A DNA stretch of 64,000 nt from Oleiphilus messinensis (GCF_002162375.1 NZ_CP021425.1:1299501-1363500); one strand, 5' to 3'; counted from the stretch's first letter, positions 46,013 through 56,627 are shown. The notes: generated by a model from the sequence alone, not told the origin. Numbers and translations: made by a program.

Positions 46013-48241
46013 ATGAGAACAGCAAAACTTACCCAAACGCAGGGGCAGGATCACAAACACCCTCAGTGCAGGTCATTTCCTGATGTTGAGCAGTGTGTCG
46101 ATGCCATCATTGAAAAAGTCGGAAAAGACATTACGTTCGGCATGCCGTTGGGACTGGGTAAACCCATCCATCTCGTGAACGCCCTGTATCGTCGGGCCAA
46201 GCAGGACAATTCAATCAAGCTGCATATTGCGACAGCGCTGACCTTGGAGAAACCGTCAGGCAGCAGCCCACTTGAGAAAAAATTTTTAGGGCCATTTGCC
46301 CAGCGCCTGTTTGGTGATATCCCGGATATCGAATACATGCAAGATCTGCGGCGTAATGCACTACCCCCGAATATTCAGGTGTCCGAGTTCTTTTTCAAGG
46401 CGGGCAGTTTTCTGAATAACAAAAGCCAGCAGCAGAATTACATCAGCACGAACTATACCCATGCTGTGCGTGATCTGGTACGCAACGGGGTCAATGTCGT
46501 CGCGCAAATGGTGGCCAAAAAAGAAGTCGATGGGCGAGTTGTTTATAGTTTGAGTTGTAACCCGGATACCGGCCTGGATATCGTACCTGCGTTGAGGAAA
46601 CTGGAACAACAGGGTAAGAAAATTGCCGTGGTGGGTGAGGTGAACAATCAATTGCCATTTATGGGGAATCATGCTCAGGTTGAGGCCGATGAGTTTGACT
46701 TTATGGTGGATAACAAGGCTTACGATTGCAAACTTTTCGCCGCACCGAATATGGCAATTTCGCCGGTTGATCATTTTATCGGATTTAATGCCAGCACATT
46801 GGTCAAAGATGATGGCACGCTTCAGGTCGGCATCGGTTCTCTGGGGAGTGCTCTGGTTAATGCGACCTTGATGCGAGAGCAGAAGAATGATGACTATGTT
46901 CAGCTGGTTGATGAGTTGCAGCTGCGTGAGAAGTTCCCTGTGGTGGATGAGATTGGCGGTGTGGGTCAATTCAGTAAAGGCCTGTACGGCTGTAGTGAAA
47001 TGATGGTTGACGGCTTTGTGTATCTTTTCAAAGCCGGGATATTGAAGAAGCAGGTTTTTGATGACTTAAACCTGCAAAGCCTGATGAATGCCGAGAAAAT
47101 AACGACCCAGGTTGATCTGTCGATGCTGGATACGCTTGTTGAAAACGAAGTGATTTCAGATCGTTTACACCTGAAAGATGTTAAATACCTCAAAAAGTGG
47201 GGGATTTTCAAAGACAGCGTAGAGTTCAAAGGTGGATCTCTGATTGCAGGAACTGAGATCATTGGTTCTGATCTGAATGATGGCGAAAATCGTCAGCGGA
47301 TAAAAAAATTCTGCCTGGGCGAGTCGTTAACAGGTGGCATTGTCATGCATGGTGGCTTTTTCCTTGGTCCTCAGCAATTCTACGACATTCTGCACGATCT
47401 TTCCGAAGCGGAAAAAGCGAAAATATGCATGACCAGTGTAAATTATATCAACCACCTGTATGACCACCCGCTGGGCGATCAGAAAATTAAAGTTGCGCAG
47501 CGCAAGCATGCGCGCTTTATTAATTCGACCATGATGTACACGCTCGGTGGTGCGGCGGTATCCGATGGTTTGGCGAATGGTAAAGTAGTGAGTGGTGTTG
47601 GGGGGCAATATAATTTTGTGGCAATGGCTCACGAAATTGATGATGCGCGCTCTATTTTGAAGTTGAAGTCGACACGACAGAGCGGTGGGAAAACATTATC
47701 CAATATTGTGTTCAGTTATGGTCACACCACAATTCCGCGTCATTTGCGGGATATTGTTGTAACGGAATACGGCATTGCAGACCTGTTGGGCAAGCCAGAT
47801 AAAGATGTTTATATTGAACTGATCAAGATTGCGGATTCCCGCTTTCAGGACGAATTACTCAGTCAGGCGAAGTCGGCGGGTAAGGTTCCGGCAGATTATG
47901 TGCTGCCCGAGGCGTATCGCCAGAATACGCCGGAGCGCTTGATGTCCATTTTGCAAAAATACCGTGCCAAAGGGGATTTCGAGCCGTTTCCCTTTGGTTG
48001 TGACTTTACTGACGACGAGTTGAAACTGGGCAAAGCTCTGAAGGCGCTCAAAGCCAGAACCGCGACCCGAGCGGGGCTGATCAAGGCCATATGGTCAGCC
48101 CTGAGAGTGCGGGAAATTCCACTTCAGGCGATGCCCTTGCTAAAGCGTATGGATATGGAGCACGCTTCAGATTTCAAAGCAAAGCTGGAAGTCAAACTTC
48201 TGGTGGCGGAACTGTTAAATCAAGGCGCGATCGAGGCTTGA
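46013..48241 (+). CDS. Acetyl-CoA hydrolase/transferase family protein
   Basis: 742 residues, longer than typical 430-640-residue family members. The C-terminal acetyl-CoA hydrolase/transferase domain is clear (GGQYNFVAMAHEIDDARSILKLKSTRQSGGKTLSNIVFSYGHTTIPRHLRDIVVTEYGIADL; catalytic Glu within family equivalent). The first ~400 residues contain the CoA-transferase N-domain with long insertions. Members move or hydrolyse CoA between acetate and other acids. The last 22 bp overlap the convergent olsA-like gene. Substrate not predictable. Confidence 0.85.
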   Translation: MRTAKLTQTQGQDHKHPQCRSFPDVEQCVDAIIEKVGKDITFGMPLGLGKPIHLVNALYRRAKQDNSIKLHIATALTLEKPSGSSPLEKKFLGPFAQRLFGDIPDIEYMQDLRRNALPPNIQVSEFFFKAGSFLNNKSQQQNYISTNYTHAVRDLVRNGVNVVAQMVAKKEVDGRVVYSLSCNPDTGLDIVPALRKLEQQGKKIAVVGEVNNQLPFMGNHAQVEADEFDFMVDNKAYDCKLFAAPNMAISPVDHFIGFNASTLVKDDGTLQVGIGSLGSALVNATLMREQKNDDYVQLVDELQLREKFPVVDEIGGVGQFSKGLYGCSEMMVDGFVYLFKAGILKKQVFDDLNLQSLMNAEKITTQVDLSMLDTLVENEVISDRLHLKDVKYLKKWGIFKDSVEFKGGSLIAGTEIIGSDLNDGENRQRIKKFCLGESLTGGIVMHGGFFLGPQQFYDILHDLSEAEKAKICMTSVNYINHLYDHPLGDQKIKVAQRKHARFINSTMMYTLGGAAVSDGLANGKVVSGVGGQYNFVAMAHEIDDARSILKLKSTRQSGGKTLSNIVFSYGHTTIPRHLRDIVVTEYGIADLLGKPDKDVYIELIKIADSRFQDELLSQAKSAGKVPADYVLPEAYRQNTPERLMSILQKYRAKGDFEPFPFGCDFTDDELKLGKALKALKARTATRAGLIKAIWSALRVREIPLQAMPLLKRMDMEHASDFKAKLEVKLLVAELLNQGAIEA

Positions 48242-49107
48242 TCGAGGCGCTGAAGCGGCTGGCTTCCAAGTCTTCTTTCAATGCTGGCTTGCATCCTCTG
48301 CTGAATCTTGTGAGTCACCTCGGCAATGTCTGTTTCCGGGGTGACTGTTACGGGGGGGTGGATTTCAATTACGGCTGTCACCCGCGCTTGTCCAAATAAT
48401 CTCCAGACGTGTTTGTGAAATTCATCGTCTCCAATAAACGGTGCAATACGGCTGGGGCGATTGTCTTCATCCAGATACATGACCGTGAGAGGCTGAATAA
48501 GTTTCTCTGCGTTACACGCTGAAGCCAGTAGACGGGGGTGCATTCGTTTGATGCTGGTTCCATCTGATGTTGTCCCCTCCGGAAATACCAAAACATTCTG
48601 GTTTTGCGCCAGTTTTTCCTGAATCTGATGCTTGATTGATTCTGATTGCCCGCTTCCGCGTTTGATGAAAAGTGTACCTGCTGCTCCGGCAATCAGTCCG
48701 ATCACTGGCCAGTTCCGTACTTCTGCTTTAGATAAAAACTTGAGTGGCGCTTGTGAGCCCAGCACGGGGATATCCAGCCATGAAACGTGATTGCTAATGA
48801 TGAGGTGACCGCGAATATGCTTTAGCCCATTTGGCTGGTTGACGAGGCTGGCCTGTTTTGAGTGATTGTAATCCGGGGCGAACTGTACCTGTAGCCGCAT
48901 GCCACAGAGGCGACATAACCATTTAAGATAAATTCGGGCAACATAGGCTCTGTCCAGGTGACGCCGAACAACAATATCGGCAACACGGAACAGGAGAGCG
49001 GTAGAAATACAGAGTGTTAGAAATAGAGCAAATAACAAAATACGCACAAGGCGTCGGGCGTTTGCGAGCATAATAACGAACGGTATAGTGGCCTGGTCTA
49101 GATCCAT
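48220..49107 (-). CDS. olsA: 1-acyl-sn-glycerol-3-phosphate-type acyltransferase, probably OlsA
   Basis: About 295 residues (or 283 from ATG 49071). It has a hydrophobic N-terminal helix, the HxxxxD motif SNHVSWLD, LFIKRGSGQS and FPEGTTSDG of the PlsC family. The gene directly downstream of an OlsB-like acyltransferase is the usual OlsA, which O-acylates lyso-ornithine lipid; this link is from context. PlsC itself is an alternative. No strong Shine-Dalgarno decides the start. Its 3' end overlaps the acetyl-CoA hydrolase gene by 22 bp. Confidence 0.82.
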   Translation of the reverse strand: MDLDQATIPFVIMLANARRLVRILLFALFLTLCISTALLFRVADIVVRRHLDRAYVARIYLKWLCRLCGMRLQVQFAPDYNHSKQASLVNQPNGLKHIRGHLIISNHVSWLDIPVLGSQAPLKFLSKAEVRNWPVIGLIAGAAGTLFIKRGSGQSESIKHQIQEKLAQNQNVLVFPEGTTSDGTSIKRMHPRLLASACNAEKLIQPLTVMYLDEDNRPSRIAPFIGDDEFHKHVWRLFGQARVTAVIEIHPPVTVTPETDIAEVTHKIQQRMQASIERRLGSQPLQRLDQASIAP

Positions 49108-49261
49108 CAGGGGGCGAGGCTATCCTATTGCATCAGACTATGTTCTTCCTGCAAGCATAGCCATACAGGCAAAATATGCTTGCGAGGCAGGCCGTGGTCT
49201 GGAAAGGGGGTCACACGCCAATAACCCTGATGTTTTTCAACATGCCGTGATTGTTTGTGTT

Positions 49262-50056
49262 TTAAGCTGTCTTCAAAAAATGTTTCTTGTAACGAGGCGA
49301 CAGATTATCCACATCTAACAAAATAAATAAATCGGCACATTTGAATTCCGGATCCCAGCAGGGGTCACCACAGACCTTGGCACCAAGGCGCATATAAGCT
49401 TTTATGAGTGGCGGAATGCTGACAGATTTAATGCGTTCAGCGGTTTTGAGTGCCGCATCTGAAGGTTCGCATTCTTTGTCAGAGAGGTAAGCCAGGTGCG
49501 GGAGTGGGCGCTTGGGGGTTACGCTCTGATGTGGTTCACAAAGGTAGTTTTCTTTCAGGTTTTGGGTGATCAGCCAGGCTTGGTAGCCGCCGTCGCTCAT
49601 ACTTACACTACCGCAACCGACCAGATACTGGTAGTCATTCTCCAATAGAAACTGAGCGATACCGGACCACAATAGCGTGAGTGTTCCGCCATTTCGGAAG
49701 GAGGCGTGAACACAGGTGCGGCCAATTTCCATGATCCGGCCATTCAATGCCTTGATGTTGGTTAGATCGAATTCACTCTCGGAATAATATTGCCCCAACT
49801 CGTGGGCGGATTCACATACCAGAATTCGTGTCGTTGCAATGACCCGATTCGCGCTTTCGTCCAGAACGATCAGGTGTTTGCAGTGCGGATCGTATCGGTC
49901 CTGGTCAATGTTCTCGGAGGAGTTAATGGTTGCGCCGTATTCAGCGGTAAAAACGTCGTAACGAAGACGTTGCGCCTGCTCGATCAGTTCTGCGCTGTCG
50001 GCAACGCGAACTGAGAGACTGCGTGACGTGCTCGTTTGGGTTTTTAGATTCTGCAT
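49262..50056 (-). CDS. olsB: GNAT-type ornithine N-acyltransferase, probably OlsB
   Basis: 264 residues. The pattern VRVADSAELIEQAQRLRYDVFTAEYGATI..DQDRYDPHCKHLIVLDE, ...EIGRTCVHASFRNGGTLTLLWSGIAQFL and GDPCWDPEFKCADLFILLDV is that of OlsB/hemolysin-like N-acyltransferases, which attach a 3-hydroxyacyl chain from ACP to ornithine. With the olsA-like gene 154 bp downstream, the pair would make ornithine lipids, phosphorus-free membrane lipids often used under phosphate limitation. Confidence 0.85.
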   Translation of the reverse strand: MQNLKTQTSTSRSLSVRVADSAELIEQAQRLRYDVFTAEYGATINSSENIDQDRYDPHCKHLIVLDESANRVIATTRILVCESAHELGQYYSESEFDLTNIKALNGRIMEIGRTCVHASFRNGGTLTLLWSGIAQFLLENDYQYLVGCGSVSMSDGGYQAWLITQNLKENYLCEPHQSVTPKRPLPHLAYLSDKECEPSDAALKTAERIKSVSIPPLIKAYMRLGAKVCGDPCWDPEFKCADLFILLDVDNLSPRYKKHFLKTA

Positions 50057-50488
50057 GTTGTTTTCTCGTTGAGGTTTTCGAGGATACTATGAAGAGAAAA
50101 TTGCAATTGGATGACGTTCTGTTGTCGCTTAGATGACAGTTTGATATTTGATCAAGTCGTCAATATTTAAAACAGGGAATGTTCCAGAAATCAGAATCTT
50201 TGTAAGTGTTCTTAAATTAAGATAAAAAACTGAATTATTGGGGCAATTTCATGTAAATTTCGAAACAGCATGTATACTAAAAGAAGTTCAGTCCGAAATT
50301 GTGTCATGTGGGGTGTGGTGAAAGCGCCACTGGCGCAACATCTAACGAGGTTAAATTCGGCTGGGAGAGCTGTTTGAAGGAGTATAACCGCACCTGACTG
50401 AGAGTGATATTAAATGTGCAGGTGGGGTACGGGGCAGGGCTGGAGTTTCCCCTAAATTTATCAACCAACTATATAAAAAGATAAGCGA
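50057..50488. other. Intergenic region between olsB and the response-regulator gene
   Basis: 432 bp between divergent genes with no credible gene; only a 23-codon frame without a Shine-Dalgarno (about 50305) is open. The start of the regulator operon is expected here. No named motif seen. Confidence 0.5.
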
Positions 50489-51238
50489 ATGGATAGTGTA
50501 GATCAAAATGAAGCTTGGAGAATTCTCATTGTTGAGGACGACGAGCGTTTGGCTGACCTGACCAAGGAATATTTGGAAACCAATGGTCTGATCGTCGGAG
50601 TGGAGCCAAATGGAGCGCACGCTGTTGAACGAATCAAGAATGAGAAACCGGATCTGGTTGTGCTGGATTTGATGCTCCCGGGTGAAGATGGTTTGTCTAT
50701 TTGTCGACGGGTCAGACCTTTTTATTCCGGCCCAATTCTTATGTTGACAGCCAGAACCGATGATCTTGATCAGGTTTTGGGGCTGGAAATGGGGGCTGAT
50801 GATTACACCTCTAAACCAGTGCGCCCGCGGGTACTTTTGGCGCGGATTCGTGCGCTATTACGGCGTGTCAAGGAACAGGGGGGTAGCGGTGCAGAGTCTG
50901 CAGCGGCATCTGATGAAGATCAAGGAGAGCAGACCCGGCTGGTGTTCAATGATCTCGTTGTGGATAAAGCCATGCGTGAGGCATGGTTGAACGATGAGAG
51001 CATCGATTTGACCAGCGCCGAGTTTGATCTCCTGTGGTTGTTGGCCAGTAATGCCGGCAATGTGTTGAGCCGGGAAGAAATCTTTACGGCACTTCGGGGG
51101 ATTGAATATGACGGTCAGGATCGTTCGATTGATGTCCGCGTTTCACGTATCCGGCCAAAGATTGGTGATGACCCAGTGCATCCCAAGCGCATTAAAACTG
51201 TGCGTAGTAAAGGCTATCTCTTCGTAAAAGAAGCCTGA
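50489..51238 (+). CDS. OmpR-family response regulator (RstA-like)
   Basis: 249 residues. Receiver domain with acidic pocket EDDE (17-20), phospho-acceptor Asp60 (VVLDLMLPGEDG) and Lys109 (TSKPVRP), then a winged-helix DNA-binding domain (LTSAEFDLLWLLASNAGNVLSREEI..., DRSIDVRVSRIRPKIGDDP). The linker carries an extra acidic stretch (GSGAESAAASDEDQGEQ). It pairs with the histidine kinase 95 bp downstream; arrangement and style resemble RstA/RstB. Confidence 0.9.
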   Translation: MDSVDQNEAWRILIVEDDERLADLTKEYLETNGLIVGVEPNGAHAVERIKNEKPDLVVLDLMLPGEDGLSICRRVRPFYSGPILMLTARTDDLDQVLGLEMGADDYTSKPVRPRVLLARIRALLRRVKEQGGSGAESAAASDEDQGEQTRLVFNDLVVDKAMREAWLNDESIDLTSAEFDLLWLLASNAGNVLSREEIFTALRGIEYDGQDRSIDVRVSRIRPKIGDDPVHPKRIKTVRSKGYLFVKEA

Positions 51239-51333
51239 GTTGAAATGATCGTACCGATAACGATGTTCCCTCTGCGTTATCGGTACCAGCGGCTTTTCCC
51301 TTTTGCTACACCCCCTTTTAGGACTCGAGAATT

Positions 51334-52896
51334 GTGAATACGTTATTCCTGAGGGTGTCGAGCGGGTTATTGTTATCCGTTCTCGCTGTTGGCATTCTCT
51401 GTTACATCCTCATATCTGGTGTGAATACGGTTCGTCACGAACACTTTCAGGTCAACACAGCCAAACCTCTCTTCGATTGGATGGTATCATCCATGCAGCA
51501 GGATACCGGGGTATCCTATTTCAATAGTGTTTTATCGAATGGAAGTCGCCTACAGGTCGTCCCGATTCAAGAGTTGAGCCTTGACGACGTCGGGGTTGAA
51601 CGACTGGGCTGGGGGCAGACTCTGGTGCGGGATTCTGCAGCAGGCACCCATGTCTTCAAAAAGTTGAGTGATAAATATGTATTGGTCGGCTTTTTTCCAG
51701 ACCTTTATGAGGATTTGGCACAGGCCACAATCAATATAATCAGTTATCAGCTCAGCCATGGCTCGGAGCGGAATTTACAGGAAACAATTGAAAAGCTGGC
51801 TGGCTGGTTTGCTGTGGAGGTCAGCGTGGTGAGTCAGGTCTCCGATTTTCCCTCGACATCCGTAATGGAGGCCGTGGCGGATTCCGGTGGTGGCGTGTTC
51901 CGGGAGAGTGATTCCGAGCCTTTGATATGGTTCAAGCGGCTCGAGTCTGGGGAAATCCTGCGGGTTCAGCTCGGCGAGCCATTTCATCCTTTTGCCTGGC
52001 CTATTATGTTAATGCTGTTCATTACTGTATCTGGCTTGCTCTCGGTTGCCGTGTATTTTCTTCTGGATTCACTCACCGATAAATTACGTAGCCTGGAGAC
52101 TGTCGCAAGTCGAATTGCCCGTGGTGAACTTGATGCCCGGGTCAAGGTGAGTAAATTAGATGCTTTGGCTCGCCTTGGGGGGGCTTTTAACAGCATGGCT
52201 GAACATATACAGCGACTGGTACTGGTGCAACGGGAAATGATTCATGCGGTTTCTCATGAGCTGCGTACTCCTGTTGCGAGGATACGCTTCGGTGTCCAGA
52301 TGATTGAGGATTGTCCTAATCAGGATGCCGTCAACAAGCAACTTTTGGGAATCGATAATGATATACAAGAGTTGGACGAATTAATTGATGAAATTCTAAC
52401 CTATGCCCGACTTGAGCAGGGGGGGCCAATTCTCTCCATTCAGGATATCAACATTGTCGATATTGTAAATCAAGTGGTCGCCGAGCAAAGCAGCACCAAG
52501 CCTGATTTGAAAATAATTGCCGAGTTTCAGGGGGATACGGATCGCTGGAGCATGACGCAGGTCGAACCTCGTTATGTACATCGTGCAATCCAGAATCTGG
52601 TAGGTAATGCAACCCGTTATTGTGCTGCTACAGTCAGAGTTGTATGTTCCCTGGATGAAGCGACCTGTCGTGTTGATGTTGAAGATGATGGCCCCGGCAT
52701 TCCCGAGGAGGATTGGGAGAAGGTATTTACCCCGTTTGCCCGTCTGGATGACAGTCGCACCCGTAGTTCTGGAGGTTATGGTCTGGGTTTATCCATAGTG
52801 AGACGTATTTTGTACTGGCATGGTGGTCAGGCATTTTTGGGGCGAAGCGACATGGGGGGGGCAAAATTCACCCTGGTGTGGCCTCGGCGTCAATGA
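51334..52896 (+). CDS. Sensor histidine kinase (RstB-like)
   Basis: 520 residues from GTG 51334 with AGGA upstream. Two transmembrane helices (about 8-30 and 220-244) bound a 190-residue periplasmic sensor; a HAMP domain and HisKA with phospho-accepting His308 (AVSHELRTP) follow, then an HATPase (NLVGNATRYC N-box, DDGPGIP, GGYGLGLSIV). Signal unknown. A strong terminator follows, so the operon is two genes. Confidence 0.9.
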   Translation: MNTLFLRVSSGLLLSVLAVGILCYILISGVNTVRHEHFQVNTAKPLFDWMVSSMQQDTGVSYFNSVLSNGSRLQVVPIQELSLDDVGVERLGWGQTLVRDSAAGTHVFKKLSDKYVLVGFFPDLYEDLAQATINIISYQLSHGSERNLQETIEKLAGWFAVEVSVVSQVSDFPSTSVMEAVADSGGGVFRESDSEPLIWFKRLESGEILRVQLGEPFHPFAWPIMLMLFITVSGLLSVAVYFLLDSLTDKLRSLETVASRIARGELDARVKVSKLDALARLGGAFNSMAEHIQRLVLVQREMIHAVSHELRTPVARIRFGVQMIEDCPNQDAVNKQLLGIDNDIQELDELIDEILTYARLEQGGPILSIQDINIVDIVNQVVAEQSSTKPDLKIIAEFQGDTDRWSMTQVEPRYVHRAIQNLVGNATRYCAATVRVVCSLDEATCRVDVEDDGPGIPEEDWEKVFTPFARLDDSRTRSSGGYGLGLSIVRRILYWHGGQAFLGRSDMGGAKFTLVWPRRQ

Positions 52897-52916
52897 AGCG
52901 GAAGAAATTTTTGACA

Positions 52917-52942
52917 AAAAAAAGGGGCATAAGCCCCTTTTA
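52917..52942 (+). terminator. Intrinsic terminator after the sensor kinase
   Basis: Stem AAAGGGGC/GCCCCTTT with loop ATAA and flanking A and T runs, 21 bp after the kinase stop. It can act in both directions. Confidence 0.85.
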
Positions 52943-53097
52943 AACAATAGAGAAAATGAAACAAGGAAAGTTCATAAGAACTACAACCTCAAAGAGTCAT
53001 CCCTTACAAAAATCATTATGGTATATGCTCTGCAAGGGGGTCTGTTTAAGTTGTGTCGTTTTATGTAAATTTATGTAAGGTAAGCATAAATTTAAAG

Positions 53098-54720
53098 TTA
53101 AGCTGACAAACTCTCAGTATTTTCTGCCGTTGATTTGCGTTCTGTTTCCGCTTTTTGTTCCGGTTTTTGATGTTGCGCTTCAGGCTGCTGGCGCGCTAAT
53201 CGCTGATTCAGGTATTCGGACAATCTCTGCAACTCCGCATCATTGAGTTGCAAGAACAGTTTGCTTCGACGTTGTACAATATCTTCCACAGATAACGCCC
53301 ACTCCTCATCAATTAAATAGTCAACTTCCCGCTGATAAAGTGTTGCACCAAAAAGTTCACCCAAGTCTTCTGGTTTGCAGGCGTTCTTCAGGAACTTCAG
53401 GCTCAGTAGCCCGTAGCTTTTCGAATAGCGCTTCAGCATGATTTCCGGTAGCCAGGGGTGCACCTCCCGTATGGTGTTCGTAATATCACTTACGGTGCGA
53501 GTTCCTGTTGATGCTCCCGGCAGGGGCGTATTGTGTGTCCAGTTCGGACCCATATCCGGAAAAAACGGGCGGAGACGTTCAGTCGCAGCCACTGCAAGCT
53601 TTCGATAGGTGGTGAGTTTGCCACCAAATATGGAGAGCAGTGGCATGTCATCTTGAGCCGTCTCCAATTCCATGGTGTAGTCCCGAGTCACTGCAGATGG
53701 GTCATTGGACTCATCATCGCACAAGGGTCTGACACCGGAGTAAGTTGCGACTATATCCGTAGACTTGATCTGGTGTTTGAAGTGGCTGTTGACAACCGAG
53801 GTCAGGTAGTTGATTTCTTCCTGGTCAATTGCGACCTCTGAGGGGTTGCCCACATACTCTTTGTCGGTGGTACCAATCAGGTTGAAGTCGTCTTGGTAGG
53901 GGAGAACAAACACAATCCGGTTATCGGTATTCTGCAGGATAAAAGCCCCTTCGTAGTCATGAAACCTTGGAACGATGATGTGGCTGCCTTTGATCAGTCG
54001 GATATTGCGCACAGGGCGGGCTTGCAAACCCTCTTTGATAAATTGTGTTACCCAAGGGCCTGCGGCATTGACCAGTGCTCGAGCCTTAATTGTTCGCTCT
54101 TGACCGGTGTGAACATCCTGTAAGGTGATGGACCAACGCTTTTCGGACTCAATGCGTTTCGCTGCAATGCATTTTGTGCGGGTCATGATGGTTGCGCCAT
54201 GACGCTGAGCCTGCAATGCATTGGTAATGACAAGGCGGGCATCATCAACCCAGCAGTCAGAGTATTGTAAACCTTTCCGAATCTCGCCGGTAAGTGGGCT
54301 GCTGCCGTCAAATCGAACTGACTTTGTGCCCGGCAAAGTGATTCTTTTGCTTAGATGATCATAGAGGAACAAGCCGGTGCGAATCATCCAGAACGGTCGT
54401 AAGTGCGGTTCATGGGGGAGGGTAAAGCGCAAAGGCTGAACCAGGTGTGGAGCTTGTTTCAGTAAAATTTCACGTTCAGCCAGGGCTTCTTTGACCAATC
54501 TGAATTCGTAGTGTTCGAGGTAGCGCAATCCACCATGAATGAGTTTGCTGCTGGCAGAAGATGTTGCTGAGGCCAAATCATTTTGTTCACACAGGGTTAC
54601 GCTAAGGCCCCTGCCTGCAACATCTGTGGCAATACCTACGCCATTAATTCCGCCGCCGACAACAAAAACATCAACTTCAGAAGGAGAGGTATCAAGTGGA
54701 TTTTGATTGCGATCGCTCAT
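53098..54720 (-). CDS. glpD: Aerobic glycerol-3-phosphate dehydrogenase
   Basis: 540 residues. FAD motif VGGGINGVGIATDVAGRG near residue 21, SSKLIHGGLRYLEHYEF, VNAAGPWV and LIGTTDKEY mark GlpD, the membrane-associated enzyme oxidising glycerol-3-phosphate to DHAP with quinone. The last ~35 residues are charged and repetitive and beyond the family core. It is divergent from glpK across a shared regulatory region. Confidence 0.96.
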   Translation of the reverse strand: MSDRNQNPLDTSPSEVDVFVVGGGINGVGIATDVAGRGLSVTLCEQNDLASATSSASSKLIHGGLRYLEHYEFRLVKEALAEREILLKQAPHLVQPLRFTLPHEPHLRPFWMIRTGLFLYDHLSKRITLPGTKSVRFDGSSPLTGEIRKGLQYSDCWVDDARLVITNALQAQRHGATIMTRTKCIAAKRIESEKRWSITLQDVHTGQERTIKARALVNAAGPWVTQFIKEGLQARPVRNIRLIKGSHIIVPRFHDYEGAFILQNTDNRIVFVLPYQDDFNLIGTTDKEYVGNPSEVAIDQEEINYLTSVVNSHFKHQIKSTDIVATYSGVRPLCDDESNDPSAVTRDYTMELETAQDDMPLLSIFGGKLTTYRKLAVAATERLRPFFPDMGPNWTHNTPLPGASTGTRTVSDITNTIREVHPWLPEIMLKRYSKSYGLLSLKFLKNACKPEDLGELFGATLYQREVDYLIDEEWALSVEDIVQRRSKLFLQLNDAELQRLSEYLNQRLARQQPEAQHQKPEQKAETERKSTAENTESLSA

Positions 54721-54965
54721 AGTTTTGCTCTCTGAATCATCTCTAAAACGAATTTAAATATATTATTAAAGAAAATAAACGAAAATACAATTCCCATTAT
54801 TTGATCACTTCCACGTTTCTTTTCAATGACAATGAAAAAAAGAAGATAAGATGAACATATTTTCTGCTCTGTTTGCGAATTTGCTCAAATAAAGTTCGTA
54901 TAAGGTTTTATTTTGGATGTTTACGGCAACAAAATCTGACTAGTTGTTCTATTACGCTTAAAATT

Positions 54966-54991
54966 GTTCGAATATGAATGTATATTCGAAC
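54966..54991. promoter_or_regulatory. Palindromic operator in the glpD/glpK divergent region (GlpR-like)
   Basis: A perfect inverted repeat GTTCGAATAT-N6-ATATTCGAAC in the 422-bp gap between divergent glpD and glpK. It contains the TTCG...CGAA core expected for the DeoR-family repressor GlpR of glp operons. No glpR is in the window. Apart from this site, the gap (54721-55142) is AT-rich, with no gene. Confidence 0.5.
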
Positions 54992-55142
54992 ACGCTTAAC
55001 ATTTTGCCGGTTAATTGGTTGTAAATTAGACCGTCCGGACTATGATGTTCAAAAATGAAAATCAAACCATATTTTGATTGATGCATGATCAATGTGGTTG
55101 AGAAGTATATGATCGAAATTGTTGACTATGACGAGAGAGACT

Positions 55143-56627
55143 ATGAAGGAATATGTGCTGGCGATTGATCAGGGGACAACGAGCTCCCGCGCCATCCTTT
55201 TTAATCGGAAAGGGGAAACGGTAGCCGTAGCCCAGCAAGAGTTTAAGCAGTATTTCCCCCATGATGGCTGGGTTGAACATGACCCTGAGGAAATTTGGGA
55301 ATCGACTTTGGCGACATGCCGGAAGGCAATGCAGGAAGCGGACGTGGCAGCCACAGAAATAGCAGGGATTGGTATTACCAATCAACGTGAGACCACCGTA
55401 GTATGGGAACGTGCAACCGGTAAGCCGATCTATAAAGCCATCGTCTGGCAGGACCGGCGAACGGCAGATACCTGTGAGCAACTGCGTCGCGATGGTTGTG
55501 AAGGGGTTATCGTCGAAAAAACCGGTTTGTTGGTCGATCCCTATTTCTCAGCGACTAAAATCAGCTGGATTCTTGATCATGTTGATGGTGCCCGGGCCAG
55601 AGCAGAAAAAGGCGAGCTGGCATTCGGCACGATTGATACTTTTTTGTTATGGCGTTTGACTGGCGGTGCAAAGCACAATACCGATGCCACCAACGCCTCA
55701 CGAACTTCGTTATTCAATATTAAAGATCAATGCTGGGATTCGGAGTTGCTACGACTGTTTAACGTTCCGGAGTCAGTGTTGCCTGCGGTGCTTGACAGTT
55801 GTGATGACTTTGGTGCGACAGCACCAGAGTTGCTGGGGCAGGCCGTTCCAGTGTACGGAATTGCCGGAGATCAGCAGGCGGCTCTGATTGGTCAAGCCTG
55901 TTTTCAGCCGGGGATGGCAAAAAGCACCTATGGCACGGGCTGTTTCCTGATTCTTAATACCGGGGAAGAGTTAGTACGATCGGAGAACCGGTTACTTACT
56001 ACCGTTGCTTATCGTTTAAATGGTAAGACCACTTATGCGATTGAGGGTAGCATTTTTATCGCCGGGGCAACTATTCAGTGGTTACGTGATGGGCTCAAGT
56101 TGATTGATCATGCCGCAGAGAGTTTGAAGTTGGCGGAAGAAACCGGCGCTAATAATGGTGTTTATCTGGTTCCGGCATTTACCGGGTTAGGTGCTCCATT
56201 TTGGGACCCTCATGCTCGAGGGGCCATTATGGGTTTAACTCGCGACACGGGTATTGCCGAGGTTGTGACTGCCGGGTTGCAGTCGGTTTGTTACCAAACC
56301 AAAGACCTTGTTCGCGCAATGCGTAATGACGGTGCTACCTACAAAGCGTTACGTGTTGACGGGGGAATGGTGGTCAATGATTGGGTTGTGCAATTCCTGG
56401 CGGACATATTAAATGTGCCCGTAGATCGACCCAAAGTTACCGAGACGACGGCTCTTGGTGTTGCGTATCTGGTCGGACTGAAGGTGGGCTGGTTCGAGAC
56501 GCTTGATGAAATCGCGGAGCTATGGGCATGTGAAAAACGTTTTGAGCCATCTATGTCGCCGGACATTCGGGAGCGTCTCTATGGTGGCTGGCTGGACAGC
56601 GTCGAGCGGGTCAGACGCAGCCACTAA
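55143..56627 (+). CDS. glpK: Glycerol kinase
   Basis: 494 residues from ATG 55143, the position matching the family N terminus ([19 protein letters not shown]). It phosphorylates glycerol to glycerol-3-phosphate. Motifs: [38 protein letters not shown]. Longer upstream starts are rejected. No glpF facilitator gene is next to it. Confidence 0.97.
   Translation: MKEYVLAIDQGTTSSRAILFNRKGETVAVAQQEFKQYFPHDGWVEHDPEEIWESTLATCRKAMQEADVAATEIAGIGITNQRETTVVWERATGKPIYKAIVWQDRRTADTCEQLRRDGCEGVIVEKTGLLVDPYFSATKISWILDHVDGARARAEKGELAFGTIDTFLLWRLTGGAKHNTDATNASRTSLFNIKDQCWDSELLRLFNVPESVLPAVLDSCDDFGATAPELLGQAVPVYGIAGDQQAALIGQACFQPGMAKSTYGTGCFLILNTGEELVRSENRLLTTVAYRLNGKTTYAIEGSIFIAGATIQWLRDGLKLIDHAAESLKLAEETGANNGVYLVPAFTGLGAPFWDPHARGAIMGLTRDTGIAEVVTAGLQSVCYQTKDLVRAMRNDGATYKALRVDGGMVVNDWVVQFLADILNVPVDRPKVTETTALGVAYLVGLKVGWFETLDEIAELWACEKRFEPSMSPDIRERLYGGWLDSVERVRRSH

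Noticed and set aside
50305-50376. 23-codon ORF between olsB and the response regulator, as a second RiPP precursor
   Set aside because: No Shine-Dalgarno, no leader motif and no Thr at -2 pattern.
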